This document shows positions 26,616 through 35,981 of a stretch of DNA of 64,000 nt, in pieces. Source of the stretch: Muribaculum intestinale (lineage in GTDB: Bacteria; Bacteroidota; Bacteroidia; Bacteroidales; Muribaculaceae). The stretch's first letter is position 1, and each line of letters starts with the position of its first letter. The notes beneath the pieces are model-generated. The model saw only the letters and a list, made by a program, of their open reading frames with translations. It was not told where the DNA came from and did no database searches. The stretch is from positions 1,426,001 through 1,490,000 of the forward strand of contig NZ_CP021421.1 in NCBI RefSeq assembly GCF_002201515.1. Direction: 5' to 3'. The position numbers and the translations under genes are program-made.

Positions 26616-28883
26616 ATGACTCCCAACGATTCCACATCACCGACCGTACGCTATAAGCTCTCGCCCGAAGAGGAGGACCGTCTGGTCGAAGCCGAGTTTC
26701 AAGATGTGCTCGCCGGCTATCTTTCGAGCAACCACAGAAAGAAAGTCGAGATAATAGAGCGGGCTTTCCGATTTGCCAAAGAGGCCCACAAGGGTATCCG
26801 GCGGCGTTCGGGCGAACCTTACATACTCCATCCTATCGCCGTGGCCAAGATCGCCAGTCAGGAGATAGGGCTCGGCTCCACATCCATATGCGCCGCTCTG
26901 CTCCATGATGTGGTCGAGGATACGGAGTATACCGTGGAGGACATTGAGCAGCATTTCGGCAAGAAGATAGCACAGCTCGTGGCCGGCCTTACCAAGATAT
27001 CAGGCGGTATATTCGGCGATAAGGCGTCGGCTCAGGCCGAGAATTTCCGTAAGCTGCTTCTTACCATGAGCGAGGACATACGCGTGGTGCTCATCAAGAT
27101 GGCCGACCGTCTGCACAACATGCGCACCCTCGACTCTATGTCGCCCAACAAACAGTATAAAATCGCGGGAGAGACACTATATATATATGCGCCGCTGGCC
27201 CATCGACTGGGGCTTTTCGCCATCAAGACCGAGCTTGAGGATCTCAGCTTCAAGTATGAGCATCCGGCGGCTTACGAACGTATCAGCAACCAGATCAAGG
27301 CCTCCGAGGCACGTCGGTCGGCTGTCTACAACGACTTCTCCGAGCCTATAAAGGAGAAGCTCGTAGGGATGGGCCTGAAATATGAGGCGAAAGCACGCCT
27401 GAAATCGGTATATTCGATATGGCGCAAGATGGAGACGAAGCATGTGCCCTTTGAGGAGGTCTACGACCTTTATGCCATGCGTATCATATTTGAATGTGAT
27501 GACCAGGCTAAAGAGAAGGCTATATGCTGGCAGATATACTCGGCCATAACCGACATCTACCGACTGCATCCGGAGCGTACGCGCGACTGGATCAGCAATC
27601 CAAAGGCCAACGGATATCAGGCACTGCATCTTACGGTAATGGGGCCCGACGGCAACTGGATAGAGGTGCAGATACGCTCGCGCCGCATGGACGAGATAGC
27701 CGAGCTCGGTTTTGCCGCCCACTGGAAATATAAGATTGGAGAGGGCGACGAGGAGAGCGAGCTCAACGCATGGCTGTCGACAATCAAGGACATACTTGAC
27801 AATCCTGAGCCCAATGCCATAGACTTTCTCGATACGCTTAAGTTAAATCTTTTTGCCTCCGAGATAGTGGTGTTTACGCCAAAGGGCGAACTGCTGACGC
27901 TCCCCAACAACTCTACCGTGCTCGATGTGGCTTTTGAGCTCCACAGCGAAATAGGTATGCACTGTATCGCCGGCAAGGTCAACCACAAACTGGTGCCTCT
28001 TAGCCACCGTCTTCATTCAGGCGACCAGGTTGAGGTCCTTACGTCGCAGTCGCAGACTCCCAAGCCCGACTGGGTCAACTATCTGGCTACAGCCAAAGCC
28101 AAATCGCGTCTGCGCCAGCTGATGCGCAGAGAGATGGCACCGGTGATAGAGCAGGGTCGTGAGATATATGAGAAATATCTTGCCGACAATTCCATAACCG
28201 ACAATAACTCGGTAATAACCAAAGTGCTTGGTACACTACGCTACGACAACCGCGAGGCACTTTTTACAGCCCTTGGCCGAGGAGAGGCAACTCTGCCCGA
28301 CTATCTGGCCAAATCGTTGCGTCCGGCTTCATCGTCGATATTTTCGAAGATACTGCGTCCGCTCAAAGGCAAGAAATCGCAGAATACCGACATTAAGACA
28401 CCGACAAAGCGCAAGGTCAACATGAAGGAGACCTACGTCTTGGAATATGACGAGAAAAACGGGCATAATTTCAAACTTTGCGACTGTTGCAGCCCTGTAC
28501 CCGGCGATGACGTGATGGGTTGGGTCAACGATGACGGCGAGGTCGAGCTCCACGCCCTGTCATGTCCGCGTGCATCTGTGCTCAAGGCAAGCTACGGCAA
28601 GCGTATTCTCAACACGCGCTGGGCCGAGCAGTCGGGACTGTTTCTTGCCGAAGTGCGCATAGAGGGTATCGACCGGTTCGGCATCCTGCAGGAAATCATA
28701 CAGATGATATCGATGCATCTTGCCATCGACATACGCAAGCTGGATATCGAGGCCGAGAAAGAGGTGTTTCATTGCGACCTCGCCGTAAGAGTCCACGACA
28801 CCAAAGTAATTACCGACCTTTGCTCCAAGCTCAGAAATATACGCGGTGTGCAGCGTGCCGCCCGTGTCAACCATCTCGAATGA
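26616..28883 (+). CDS. rel: Bifunctional (p)ppGpp synthetase/hydrolase, RelA/SpoT family
   Basis: 755 residues from ATG at 26616; a longer frame opening with TTG at 26508 is rejected because its start lies before the -7 box. The hydrolase HD domain is intact: PYILHPIAVAKIA (His72) and ALLHDVVEDTEYT (His97, Asp98). The synthetase domain has EEVYDLYAMRIIFECDD, GYQALHLTVMGPDGNWIEVQ and AELGFAAHWKYK. TGS (TPKGELLTLPNNSTVLDVAF), a Cys-containing conserved segment (LCDCCSPVPGDDVMGW) and a C-terminal ACT domain follow. It both makes and degrades (p)ppGpp. The PgpH-type gene starts 58 bp downstream and is probably co-transcribed. Confidence 0.95.
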   Translation: MTPNDSTSPTVRYKLSPEEEDRLVEAEFQDVLAGYLSSNHRKKVEIIERAFRFAKEAHKGIRRRSGEPYILHPIAVAKIASQEIGLGSTSICAALLHDVVEDTEYTVEDIEQHFGKKIAQLVAGLTKISGGIFGDKASAQAENFRKLLLTMSEDIRVVLIKMADRLHNMRTLDSMSPNKQYKIAGETLYIYAPLAHRLGLFAIKTELEDLSFKYEHPAAYERISNQIKASEARRSAVYNDFSEPIKEKLVGMGLKYEAKARLKSVYSIWRKMETKHVPFEEVYDLYAMRIIFECDDQAKEKAICWQIYSAITDIYRLHPERTRDWISNPKANGYQALHLTVMGPDGNWIEVQIRSRRMDEIAELGFAAHWKYKIGEGDEESELNAWLSTIKDILDNPEPNAIDFLDTLKLNLFASEIVVFTPKGELLTLPNNSTVLDVAFELHSEIGMHCIAGKVNHKLVPLSHRLHSGDQVEVLTSQSQTPKPDWVNYLATAKAKSRLRQLMRREMAPVIEQGREIYEKYLADNSITDNNSVITKVLGTLRYDNREALFTALGRGEATLPDYLAKSLRPASSSIFSKILRPLKGKKSQNTDIKTPTKRKVNMKETYVLEYDEKNGHNFKLCDCCSPVPGDDVMGWVNDDGEVELHALSCPRASVLKASYGKRILNTRWAEQSGLFLAEVRIEGIDRFGILQEIIQMISMHLAIDIRKLDIEAEKEVFHCDLAVRVHDTKVITDLCSKLRNIRGVQRAARVNHLE

Positions 28884-28941
28884 TATCATCCTTAGGTAGA
28901 CAACATATTCTTGCTTACGTTACCAATTTGACATTTACGTG

Positions 28942-30993
28942 ATGAACCGTATATTCAACCCGTACAATCTCCTTCGTGCCGCTCTGTTTGTGGCGGCAGT
29001 GGTAATCTCCGTGTGGCTGCTTCCGCGCAAAGGGCGCAACTCTTACCACTACGAACTCGGCAAGCCCTGGGCCTACAGCCTGCTTACCGCGCCTTCGGAT
29101 ATGCCAATATATCTCGACAGTATCAGCGCGCAGCGGGTGCTTGACAGTATCGATGTGTCGTTTGTGCCGGTGTATGTACGTGATATCTCACGAGAGAAGC
29201 AGGCCCAGGCCGCTTATGCCACAAGGGTCAACGCCACCAACGTAGGACTGTCGCCACTTGAGCGCAACCGTCTTATCAACGCATTGCGCAATGTGCTTGA
29301 CAACGGCATAGTAGACCAGGAGACATATCAGGAGGTACGTTCCGGACGCCTTCCGGCTATACGTTTCATCCACGACAATACGGCAATGACGATGCCGACT
29401 TCGACCCTGCTTTCGGCACGCGCGGCTTATGCGGCCATCGACTCCATGTTTCAGGGCGACGAATACCGCAAGGCTATCGAGCGCACGGCCATGTCGCAGT
29501 TTCTTGTAAGCAACATAATATGCGACACCGCAGTCACCAACCGTCTGCGCGGAGAGGCTCTGCAGAGAGCGATGGCTCCGCGAGGGGTGATACAGCAGGG
29601 CGAGCGCATAATCGACAAGGGCGATGTGGTGACTCCCGAACTATACTCGCTGCTGCGCACTTACGAGAAGATTGCCGGACAGAAATCGGCGTCGCAGGTC
29701 GATTCCCACCACTATCCCATACTCGGTCAGATATTGTACGTGACTATTATATTCTCGGCTCTGTACTGTTTTCTGATTTATTTTCGCCACCGCACGTTTG
29801 CCGACAACCGCGCCATGGTGTTCATAATGACCCTTGTGGTAGGCTTCCTGCTCATGGCATATCTGATGGGCGACGCCCTTACATGCGGCCTTTATATGGT
29901 GCCTTTTACCATAGTGGCCATACTCATGGTGGTGTTCTTCGACGGGCGTACGGCATTCTTTGTATATATCACGGAGGTGATGCTGTGTACGCTGGTCAGC
30001 GCCTTCCCCTTGGAATTCATCTATGTGCAGCTGATAGCAGGCATTGCCGCTATATGTTCGCTCAAGGAGCTTACCCGGCGTTCGCAGCTTGTGCGTTCGG
30101 CACTTGTGATATTCCTTGCCTACTGCCTGGCCTATGTAGGCGCCGAGGTGATGCAGGCCGGCACAATCGACAAAATCAATACCCGCATGTTTGGCGCGTT
30201 CGGCATCAATGCCGTGCTAATATCGTTTACATATGTGCTCGTGTTTGTGCTTGAGAAAGCCTTCGGCTTCACATCTACGGTTACGCTTGTCGAGTTGTCC
30301 GACGTCAACAATCCCCTCCTGCGCGAACTCTCCCAGGAATGCCCCGGCACATTCCAGCATTCCATGCAGGTAAGCAATCTCGCATCGGAAGCCGCCCACC
30401 GTATCGGTGCCAACGTGCAGCTTGTGCGCACCGGAGCGCTATATCATGATATCGGAAAGATTGATAATCCCGCATTCTTTACCGAGAACCAGCACGGCGT
30501 CAATCCCCACGACGCTCTCAGTCCGCTTCAGAGCGCCCGCATAGTCATAGGCCATGTGACCGACGGTCTGAAACGTGCCGACAAGGCCAAGTTGCCACAG
30601 GTGGTACGTAATTTTATAAGCCAGCATCACGGGCGAGGCAAGGCCAAATATTTCTATACCACCTATGCCAACTCCCATCCGGGCGAAGAGGTAGACCCGG
30701 CCCCGTTTACTTATCCGGGTCCTAATCCGCAATCGCGCGAGACATCCATACTTATGATGGCCGACGCTGTAGAGGCTGCCTCAAGGTCGCTTAAGGAGCA
30801 CTCGGTAGAGGCAATAACCGAACTTGTCAATCGTATCGTCGACGGACAGATTGCCGATGGGCTGCACGATGAATCGCCAATCTCATTCCGCGATGTAAAT
30901 ATCATCAAGCAGGCTTTTGTGGAGCGTCTGCGCACGATGTACCATGCCCGTGTAAGCTATCCCGAACTAAAGAAGGACGATAAGGGCGACTGA
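28942..30993 (+). CDS. 7TM HD-domain phosphodiesterase, PgpH-like (probable c-di-AMP hydrolase)
   Basis: 683 residues from ATG at 28942; the GTG one codon earlier is less likely. One N-terminal TM segment is followed by an extracytoplasmic 7TM-HDED region (about 50-260, with IRFIHDNTAMTMPTSTLLSA). A block of about seven TM helices spans about 255-440. The cytoplasmic HD domain has CPGTFQHSMQVSNLASEAAH, TGALYHDIGKIDNPAFFTEN and FISQHHGRGKAKYFY, then MMADAVEAASRSL. Homologues in Firmicutes (PgpH) hydrolyse c-di-AMP and are inhibited by (p)ppGpp. The same activity here is inferred. A terminator follows at 31031. Confidence 0.88.
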   Translation: MNRIFNPYNLLRAALFVAAVVISVWLLPRKGRNSYHYELGKPWAYSLLTAPSDMPIYLDSISAQRVLDSIDVSFVPVYVRDISREKQAQAAYATRVNATNVGLSPLERNRLINALRNVLDNGIVDQETYQEVRSGRLPAIRFIHDNTAMTMPTSTLLSARAAYAAIDSMFQGDEYRKAIERTAMSQFLVSNIICDTAVTNRLRGEALQRAMAPRGVIQQGERIIDKGDVVTPELYSLLRTYEKIAGQKSASQVDSHHYPILGQILYVTIIFSALYCFLIYFRHRTFADNRAMVFIMTLVVGFLLMAYLMGDALTCGLYMVPFTIVAILMVVFFDGRTAFFVYITEVMLCTLVSAFPLEFIYVQLIAGIAAICSLKELTRRSQLVRSALVIFLAYCLAYVGAEVMQAGTIDKINTRMFGAFGINAVLISFTYVLVFVLEKAFGFTSTVTLVELSDVNNPLLRELSQECPGTFQHSMQVSNLASEAAHRIGANVQLVRTGALYHDIGKIDNPAFFTENQHGVNPHDALSPLQSARIVIGHVTDGLKRADKAKLPQVVRNFISQHHGRGKAKYFYTTYANSHPGEEVDPAPFTYPGPNPQSRETSILMMADAVEAASRSLKEHSVEAITELVNRIVDGQIADGLHDESPISFRDVNIIKQAFVERLRTMYHARVSYPELKKDDKGD

Positions 30994-31030
30994 TTGTCGG
31001 ACCACCGCAATTTGCATTATATTGACAGGC

Positions 31031-31056
31031 GTGTCTGCGGATTTTTCTGCGGACAC
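31031..31056 (+). terminator. Hairpin terminator after the PgpH-like gene
   Basis: An 11-bp stem with two G-T pairs (31031-31041 and 31046-31056) lies 38 bp past the stop. The rest of the 429-bp gap to the next gene is AT-rich and holds a promoter and a structured leader, but no ORF. Confidence 0.7.
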
Positions 31057-31240
31057 GTGTCTTCATATATATAATTGGGCTTATTGTATGGCTGTATGAA
31101 GTCGTAATGTGTTAAATATTGTTGTGAGAATCTACGGTGATATATCTTGAATTACTGTAATTAACAACTTGTAATTAAAAACAAGAGCATTGCAGCTGTA
31201 AAAAATCGCGATTTATCATTTAGATAAGAAAAAAAATAGT

Positions 31241-31248
31241 TAACTTTG
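31241..31248 (+). promoter_or_regulatory. -7 promoter box for the secreted repeat-protein gene
   Basis: TAACTTTG matches TAnnTTTG and gives a leader of about 170 nt before the ATG at 31423. The box sequence is identical to that of the C10 protease gene. Confidence 0.65.
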
Positions 31249-31302
31249 CGCTCAGACGTATGAGATTTGTTACAGGGAGCCGTTAAGACTCGTTCGGGAG
31301 AA

Positions 31303-31348
31303 AATGATGCGGGAAGATACATGTTATTGTATCTTATGTCGCATTATT
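31303..31348 (+). promoter_or_regulatory. Predicted stem-loop in the 5' leader of the secreted repeat-protein gene
   Basis: The outer arms AATGATGCG and CGCATTATT and the inner arms AGATACA and TGTATCT can pair into one extended hairpin, ending about 75 bp before the ATG. It could be a stability or translation-control element. No known riboswitch class was recognised. Confidence 0.4.
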
Positions 31349-31422
31349 GCTGATAAAGTAATGAAGGTTGCCTCGATGCCATTGATATCACTGCGTAAAT
31401 TTTATAAACCAATCAGTTACAT

Positions 31423-33333
31423 ATGAAAAAATTTTACTCATTTCTTGCGTCGGCTGTTGCTTTGGCTACATCCTTTACAGCTTCGGCCGCGTCAGTGACA
31501 ATTATTGTCGACAATCCTTCGGCCGTCGACATCGTAAAGTCGGAATACAAGTATGACGACCAGGGCAATGGAGAGTATGTATATACTCCTATCGTGGAGC
31601 CCGTGGAAGATGTGAATGTGGTTGAGGCGACAGATTATCTGTATGCATATGTAAAAGCAAAGGATGGTTTTGCCCTGACATCTGTAGTACTTGGTGAGAC
31701 AGAGCAGCTTCGCACTGTCCCCTCCGACAATTGGTCGTTCAGTGTGGACGAGTATACAAACGGTGCCGTATATGTGGTATCAACCATAAATCTGGAAGAA
31801 TCGCGTACTGCATCGGTTGAAATCACCGTTGATGATCCTTCCAAGATACGGCTTACCCGCAATGGCAGCCTTGGAGGTGATGTCGCCCTTACCGCAGGTA
31901 CACAGACCGTGAAGTTTGCTCCGGAGATAGAGGGCCCGTTCAGCATTCTGGCCAAGTCGTCGACAGCGCCTATATATTATGTAAAGCATAACGGTGAGGA
32001 TGTGGCTATGGTATACGGACAGTATAAGGTTGACGTGAAAGATGGCGATAAGATTGAGATTGCCGCCAACTTCCCGGATATCGATTATATGGTAAAGGTA
32101 ATAGTTGCCGACGATGTAAAAGGTGTGTTCTCCGGTCTTTATGATGCATCCAACACTGCTCTTGACGGAAATCTCGCTGAGGGTGTGGCCGTGCATGCGG
32201 GCACCTCGCTCAATCTGCGCCTTAACACCACCGATTATGCTGTAGATGATGTGATTGTAAACGGTGAGTCAACAAAAAGCACATACTGGTCGGGTGTAAT
32301 CGACAAGGATTATACTTTCGAGATACTTGCCCATGAGTTTGGCACTTACACCGTGGATTTCGATGTCGATGATCCCTCGCGAGTAGAGATATACAACGGC
32401 TACAGCTCATATGGTACCGAGAAGTTTGATATTGTTGCAGGTGTCAACACTTTCGAGTTCAAGGAGAGCAACTATGGCAGTAATATATATATTGCCGCTA
32501 CCGAGGGCAATATAGTAAAAAACGTGCGTATCGTCAACGGCGAAAACGAGTCTAACCGTTCGGGCGGAACTATAACAGTGAACAAAGGCGACAAGGTATA
32601 CATCACTTCTGCTGTCAAGGAGCCTGACACAAAGTTAATAGTATGGGTTGAGCCGGCTGCTGTAAGCTCAATCAAGAGTATAACATTCAATGAATACTAC
32701 GGAAGCAAGGTATTCGGCACGATTGTTCCGGAAGCCGGTGTCAACGTGTTTGACTACTGCTTCAGCGACCTGTCGATGCAGATGAACATAAATGTTAATC
32801 ATCCCAATCCTATACCCGAAGGCTATATTGCCTGGAGTCCATATCTGTCATACAATGAGGCAGACGCTTACCAGGCTTCATACTTCCAGATGTCGAGCTA
32901 CTCGGGTATGGCCGATGGCGATATACTCCGCATATTCTATGAGCAGCCCGAAAAAGCCACTGTTTCCGTCAGCGCTCCGGAGGCTCTCGCCCCGTCGGAT
33001 ATCGCAGTGGAGGTTGACACTCGCGCTGTGTCGGAATGGTCATCCATGTCGCTCTTCAAGGGTTCGGAAGTGAAGATTATACCTTCCGTTGCCGTTACAT
33101 GCAGTGTCGACGGACGTCCTGTGACAGCCGACAGCGACGGATGCTTCTCGTTTATCGTCACCGGCGACCACAATGTGGTTCTTGGAATGAATACTACCGG
33201 TATCGACCGTGTAGAAGCCGAGGGCACTGCTCCCCGTGTGATATACAATCTCCAGGGTATCCGCATGGCCAATACCGACAATCTTCCTGCCGGCATATAT
33301 ATCATCGACGGCAAGAAGGTCGCTGTAAAGTAA
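31423..33333 (+). CDS. Secreted repeat protein with a sorting-like C-terminal tail, function unknown
   Basis: 636 residues. Signal peptide 1-23. At least four related beta-rich modules of about 90-110 residues start near residues 24 (VTIIVDNPSAVDIV), 130 (ASVEITVDDPSKIRL), about 218 (MVKVIVADDVKGVF) and 307 (YTVDFDVDDPSRVEI). Each has an AG-x-x-T segment and a later V-x-NGE motif (VKNVRIVNGENE; VDDVIVNGEST). The end (residues about 595-636) has GIDRVEA, VIYNLQGIRMA, LPAGIYIIDGKKVAVK, resembling type A sorting tails. No enzymatic motif was seen, so a structural or adhesive role is only a guess. It is followed by a terminator and then the S8 peptidase gene. Confidence 0.75.
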   Translation: MKKFYSFLASAVALATSFTASAASVTIIVDNPSAVDIVKSEYKYDDQGNGEYVYTPIVEPVEDVNVVEATDYLYAYVKAKDGFALTSVVLGETEQLRTVPSDNWSFSVDEYTNGAVYVVSTINLEESRTASVEITVDDPSKIRLTRNGSLGGDVALTAGTQTVKFAPEIEGPFSILAKSSTAPIYYVKHNGEDVAMVYGQYKVDVKDGDKIEIAANFPDIDYMVKVIVADDVKGVFSGLYDASNTALDGNLAEGVAVHAGTSLNLRLNTTDYAVDDVIVNGESTKSTYWSGVIDKDYTFEILAHEFGTYTVDFDVDDPSRVEIYNGYSSYGTEKFDIVAGVNTFEFKESNYGSNIYIAATEGNIVKNVRIVNGENESNRSGGTITVNKGDKVYITSAVKEPDTKLIVWVEPAAVSSIKSITFNEYYGSKVFGTIVPEAGVNVFDYCFSDLSMQMNINVNHPNPIPEGYIAWSPYLSYNEADAYQASYFQMSSYSGMADGDILRIFYEQPEKATVSVSAPEALAPSDIAVEVDTRAVSEWSSMSLFKGSEVKIIPSVAVTCSVDGRPVTADSDGCFSFIVTGDHNVVLGMNTTGIDRVEAEGTAPRVIYNLQGIRMANTDNLPAGIYIIDGKKVAVK

Positions 33334-33375
33334 ACAGTTTCCGCATATGATGCGGCCACATTACAATGATATTTT

Positions 33376-33408
33376 CCGTAGGGTGCGGCTTGTGAATGTG
33401 CCCTACGG
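33376..33408 (+). terminator. Hairpin after the secreted repeat-protein gene
   Basis: Eight-bp arms CCGTAGGG (33376-33383) and CCCTACGG (33401-33408) flank a 17-nt loop. It lies 43 bp past the stop. Confidence 0.55.
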
Positions 33409-33531
33409 GACTTTGTCTCTTTAATAAAGATGTCTTGCCGGTTTTGGCAATTGAGGTAGTCATCATAAGGATAGTTAGTCCGTATGGCTATAAGATGTGA
33501 TTGAAAAACGTAAATATAATTTATTACCTGA

Positions 33532-35910
33532 ATGAGAAAATACATAGTTGTTTCGTTGGCGCTGGCGTTGGCCGGAGGCTCTGTCTGGGCAGGTGGTCTC
33601 GACTTGCTGAGTCGCGCCGAACTACGCCGCGCACGTGAGGCCCGGCTGGCAACTCCGATGCGTGCTCCTTCGCCGCTGGCGGTGAAAGGCGACATCCGGT
33701 CAGAGGCCGGCTCGCGTATCGGTGCGTTTGTGAGACTTAATGAAGGATATACAGTGGATGACCTTGAAGCTGATGGCATCATAGTGCTGTCATGCCGAGG
33801 TAATATAGCTCTGTGCATGGTGCCTGTCGATTCCGCCGAGGTGCTTGCTGAGAAGTCGCCGGTACATACAATGCAGATTGCCCGCAAGGCCCATACCCAT
33901 ATGGATCTGGGACGTAAGTCGGTCGGCCTTGATGAGGTGCATGCCGGCGCGGCCGGACTCGAACAGCCCTATCGGGGAGAGGGCGTTATCGCCGCTGTTG
34001 TCGACCAGGGTGTCGACCCCAACCACCTCAGCTTTCTGAACCCCGACGGCTCCACACGCTTCGGATATCTCTATACAATCAATTACGCCAACAACATGAA
34101 CGGCTATGCCGACAACGGTTATTGGGGTGAGGAAGTGAAGGACTTCACTACCGATACTCCTTACGGCTACCACGGTACCCATACCCTCGGCATAATTGGA
34201 GGCAACTATCAGGGCGATGTCACTATGCCCGACGCGTCAAAGTTTACCGATCGCGACCATGCCGTACCCGTAATCGATACCTCCAATCCCTTCTGTGGCG
34301 CCGCTCCCGGAGCTGAGCTTGCCGCCGCAGCATGCGCCGATCTCCCCGACATGTTTATCGCCTATGGCGTAGACCAGATGTGCAGTCATGCATATAACCG
34401 GCAGAAACCGATGGTACTGAGCATGTCGCTCGGGTCGAATGTCGGACCTCACGACGAGGGTTCGATGATGAACGAATTTCTCGACCTTATAGCTACCCGT
34501 AGCGAGGATAATCCCAACCCGCCCATTCTGTGTCTTTCGGCAGGCAACGAGGGCGACCGCCGTATATCTCTGAGAAAGACTCTTCACAGCGAGTCGGATG
34601 TGCTCAAGACCATGATATGGCCTTCGGTGTACCAATATGACCCCGATGTTGAGGGTTCGCTCACTTTGCGTAAGGACCAGATTGCGATATATTCTTCCGA
34701 CGATACCCGGCTTGATGTCCAGGCCGTACTTTACAACAAGTCGCGCGGCTACCGCGTGACATCGCGAATGCCGGTAATCGGCGATGGAGTAGGTGCCTAT
34801 TATCTGTCGGACGAGTCGTTTAAGGTATCATCCGGCGATATGGTGAACAGCTACCTTGCAAAGTACTTCTATGGCTATGTAGGGCTTGGTGGCATGATGG
34901 ACGAGGATGTCAACCGGTATTACTCCATGATTGACTATGCTCTTCAGAACAATGACAGCAATCTTGACGACAACTATATACTTGGATTCGAGGTAAAGAT
35001 TGCCGCCGGACAGGAGATTCCGGCCGAGGGCATAACGGTTGAGTGTTATTGCTCAGGCGAGTACTCCGAGATGTACGATTATGGCGTGTCTTCGTTCGAC
35101 AACGGCTCGCGCAACGGCTCAATCTCTGACATGGCTGTCGGAAAGAAGCTGATTGTGGTGGGCTCGTACAATACCCGCAATGAATGGTTCTGCCTTGACG
35201 GCTATGCTTCACGCTATGAGTCGGAGGGCGACTACTTTACCGTAGGGCGTGTAAGCGGATTCTCGTCGTTCGGCACACTGCGCGACGGCCGCAATCTGCC
35301 TACCGTATGCGCACCGGGCAGCACTATCATATCATCGGTCAACAGATATTTTACCGATCTTGACGATGTCAAGGAACAGGCCGACAAACTCTATCAGGCC
35401 AAAGCGACAGGCTCCGACGGACGTGTAAGCTACTGGAAACAGGAAATCGGCACTTCAATGTCGACACCGCTTGTGGCCGGCGCAATCGCCTGCTGGCTTC
35501 AGGCCGACCCCTCGCTTACATATGCCGACGTACAGGATATAATAGCCGCGACATCTGTGGTCGACGATGATGTCCGTGCCGGTGATCCCGTGCAGTGGGG
35601 TGCCGGAAAGTTCGATGCCATGGCCGGTCTTAAGGAGGTAATACGTCGCAGAGGGTCATCATCGATTTCGGGAATATCGTCCGATGATGCCGCAGGCCGC
35701 CTTGTCGTCACATCCGCAGGCCGCAATGCCTATACATTCTTTATCGGAGGGGTACCGTCAATTGAAGCCAATGTGTATTCTCTTGGCGGAAGTCTCCTGT
35801 CGAGCGCCACATACGCCGGCGACGAGATTACAGTGAGCCTTGACGGATTTGCCCCCGGCGTGTATATAGCCAATGTCAACGGCCATGCTCGCAAAGTATT
35901 AGTAAAATGA
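33532..35910 (+). CDS. Secreted subtilisin-like serine peptidase (family S8) with a sorting-like C-terminal tail
   Basis: 792 residues. Signal peptide 1-21, then a propeptide-like region to about 130 (IGAFVRLNEGYTVDDLEADG). The catalytic triad is complete: Asp158 in GVIAAVVDQGVDPNH, His214 in YHGTHTLGIIGG, and Ser642 in EIGTSMSTPLVAGAIACW. An oxyanion Asn is likely in PILCLSAGNEGDRR. A large insert of about 280 residues lies between the Asn region and Ser642. The C-terminal part ends in ANVYSLGGSLL and FAPGVYIANVNGHARKVLVK. It probably degrades proteins outside the cell. It lies 71 bp upstream of the LRR protein gene on the same strand, consistent with an operon. Confidence 0.93.
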   Translation: MRKYIVVSLALALAGGSVWAGGLDLLSRAELRRAREARLATPMRAPSPLAVKGDIRSEAGSRIGAFVRLNEGYTVDDLEADGIIVLSCRGNIALCMVPVDSAEVLAEKSPVHTMQIARKAHTHMDLGRKSVGLDEVHAGAAGLEQPYRGEGVIAAVVDQGVDPNHLSFLNPDGSTRFGYLYTINYANNMNGYADNGYWGEEVKDFTTDTPYGYHGTHTLGIIGGNYQGDVTMPDASKFTDRDHAVPVIDTSNPFCGAAPGAELAAAACADLPDMFIAYGVDQMCSHAYNRQKPMVLSMSLGSNVGPHDEGSMMNEFLDLIATRSEDNPNPPILCLSAGNEGDRRISLRKTLHSESDVLKTMIWPSVYQYDPDVEGSLTLRKDQIAIYSSDDTRLDVQAVLYNKSRGYRVTSRMPVIGDGVGAYYLSDESFKVSSGDMVNSYLAKYFYGYVGLGGMMDEDVNRYYSMIDYALQNNDSNLDDNYILGFEVKIAAGQEIPAEGITVECYCSGEYSEMYDYGVSSFDNGSRNGSISDMAVGKKLIVVGSYNTRNEWFCLDGYASRYESEGDYFTVGRVSGFSSFGTLRDGRNLPTVCAPGSTIISSVNRYFTDLDDVKEQADKLYQAKATGSDGRVSYWKQEIGTSMSTPLVAGAIACWLQADPSLTYADVQDIIAATSVVDDDVRAGDPVQWGAGKFDAMAGLKEVIRRRGSSSISGISSDDAAGRLVVTSAGRNAYTFFIGGVPSIEANVYSLGGSLLSSATYAGDEITVSLDGFAPGVYIANVNGHARKVLVK

Positions 35911-35981
35911 CAAAGGGTGTTGACACACCGTTGTCAGAATAAATTCAAGCTAATTAAACCATATAATATAATAAAACAGTT

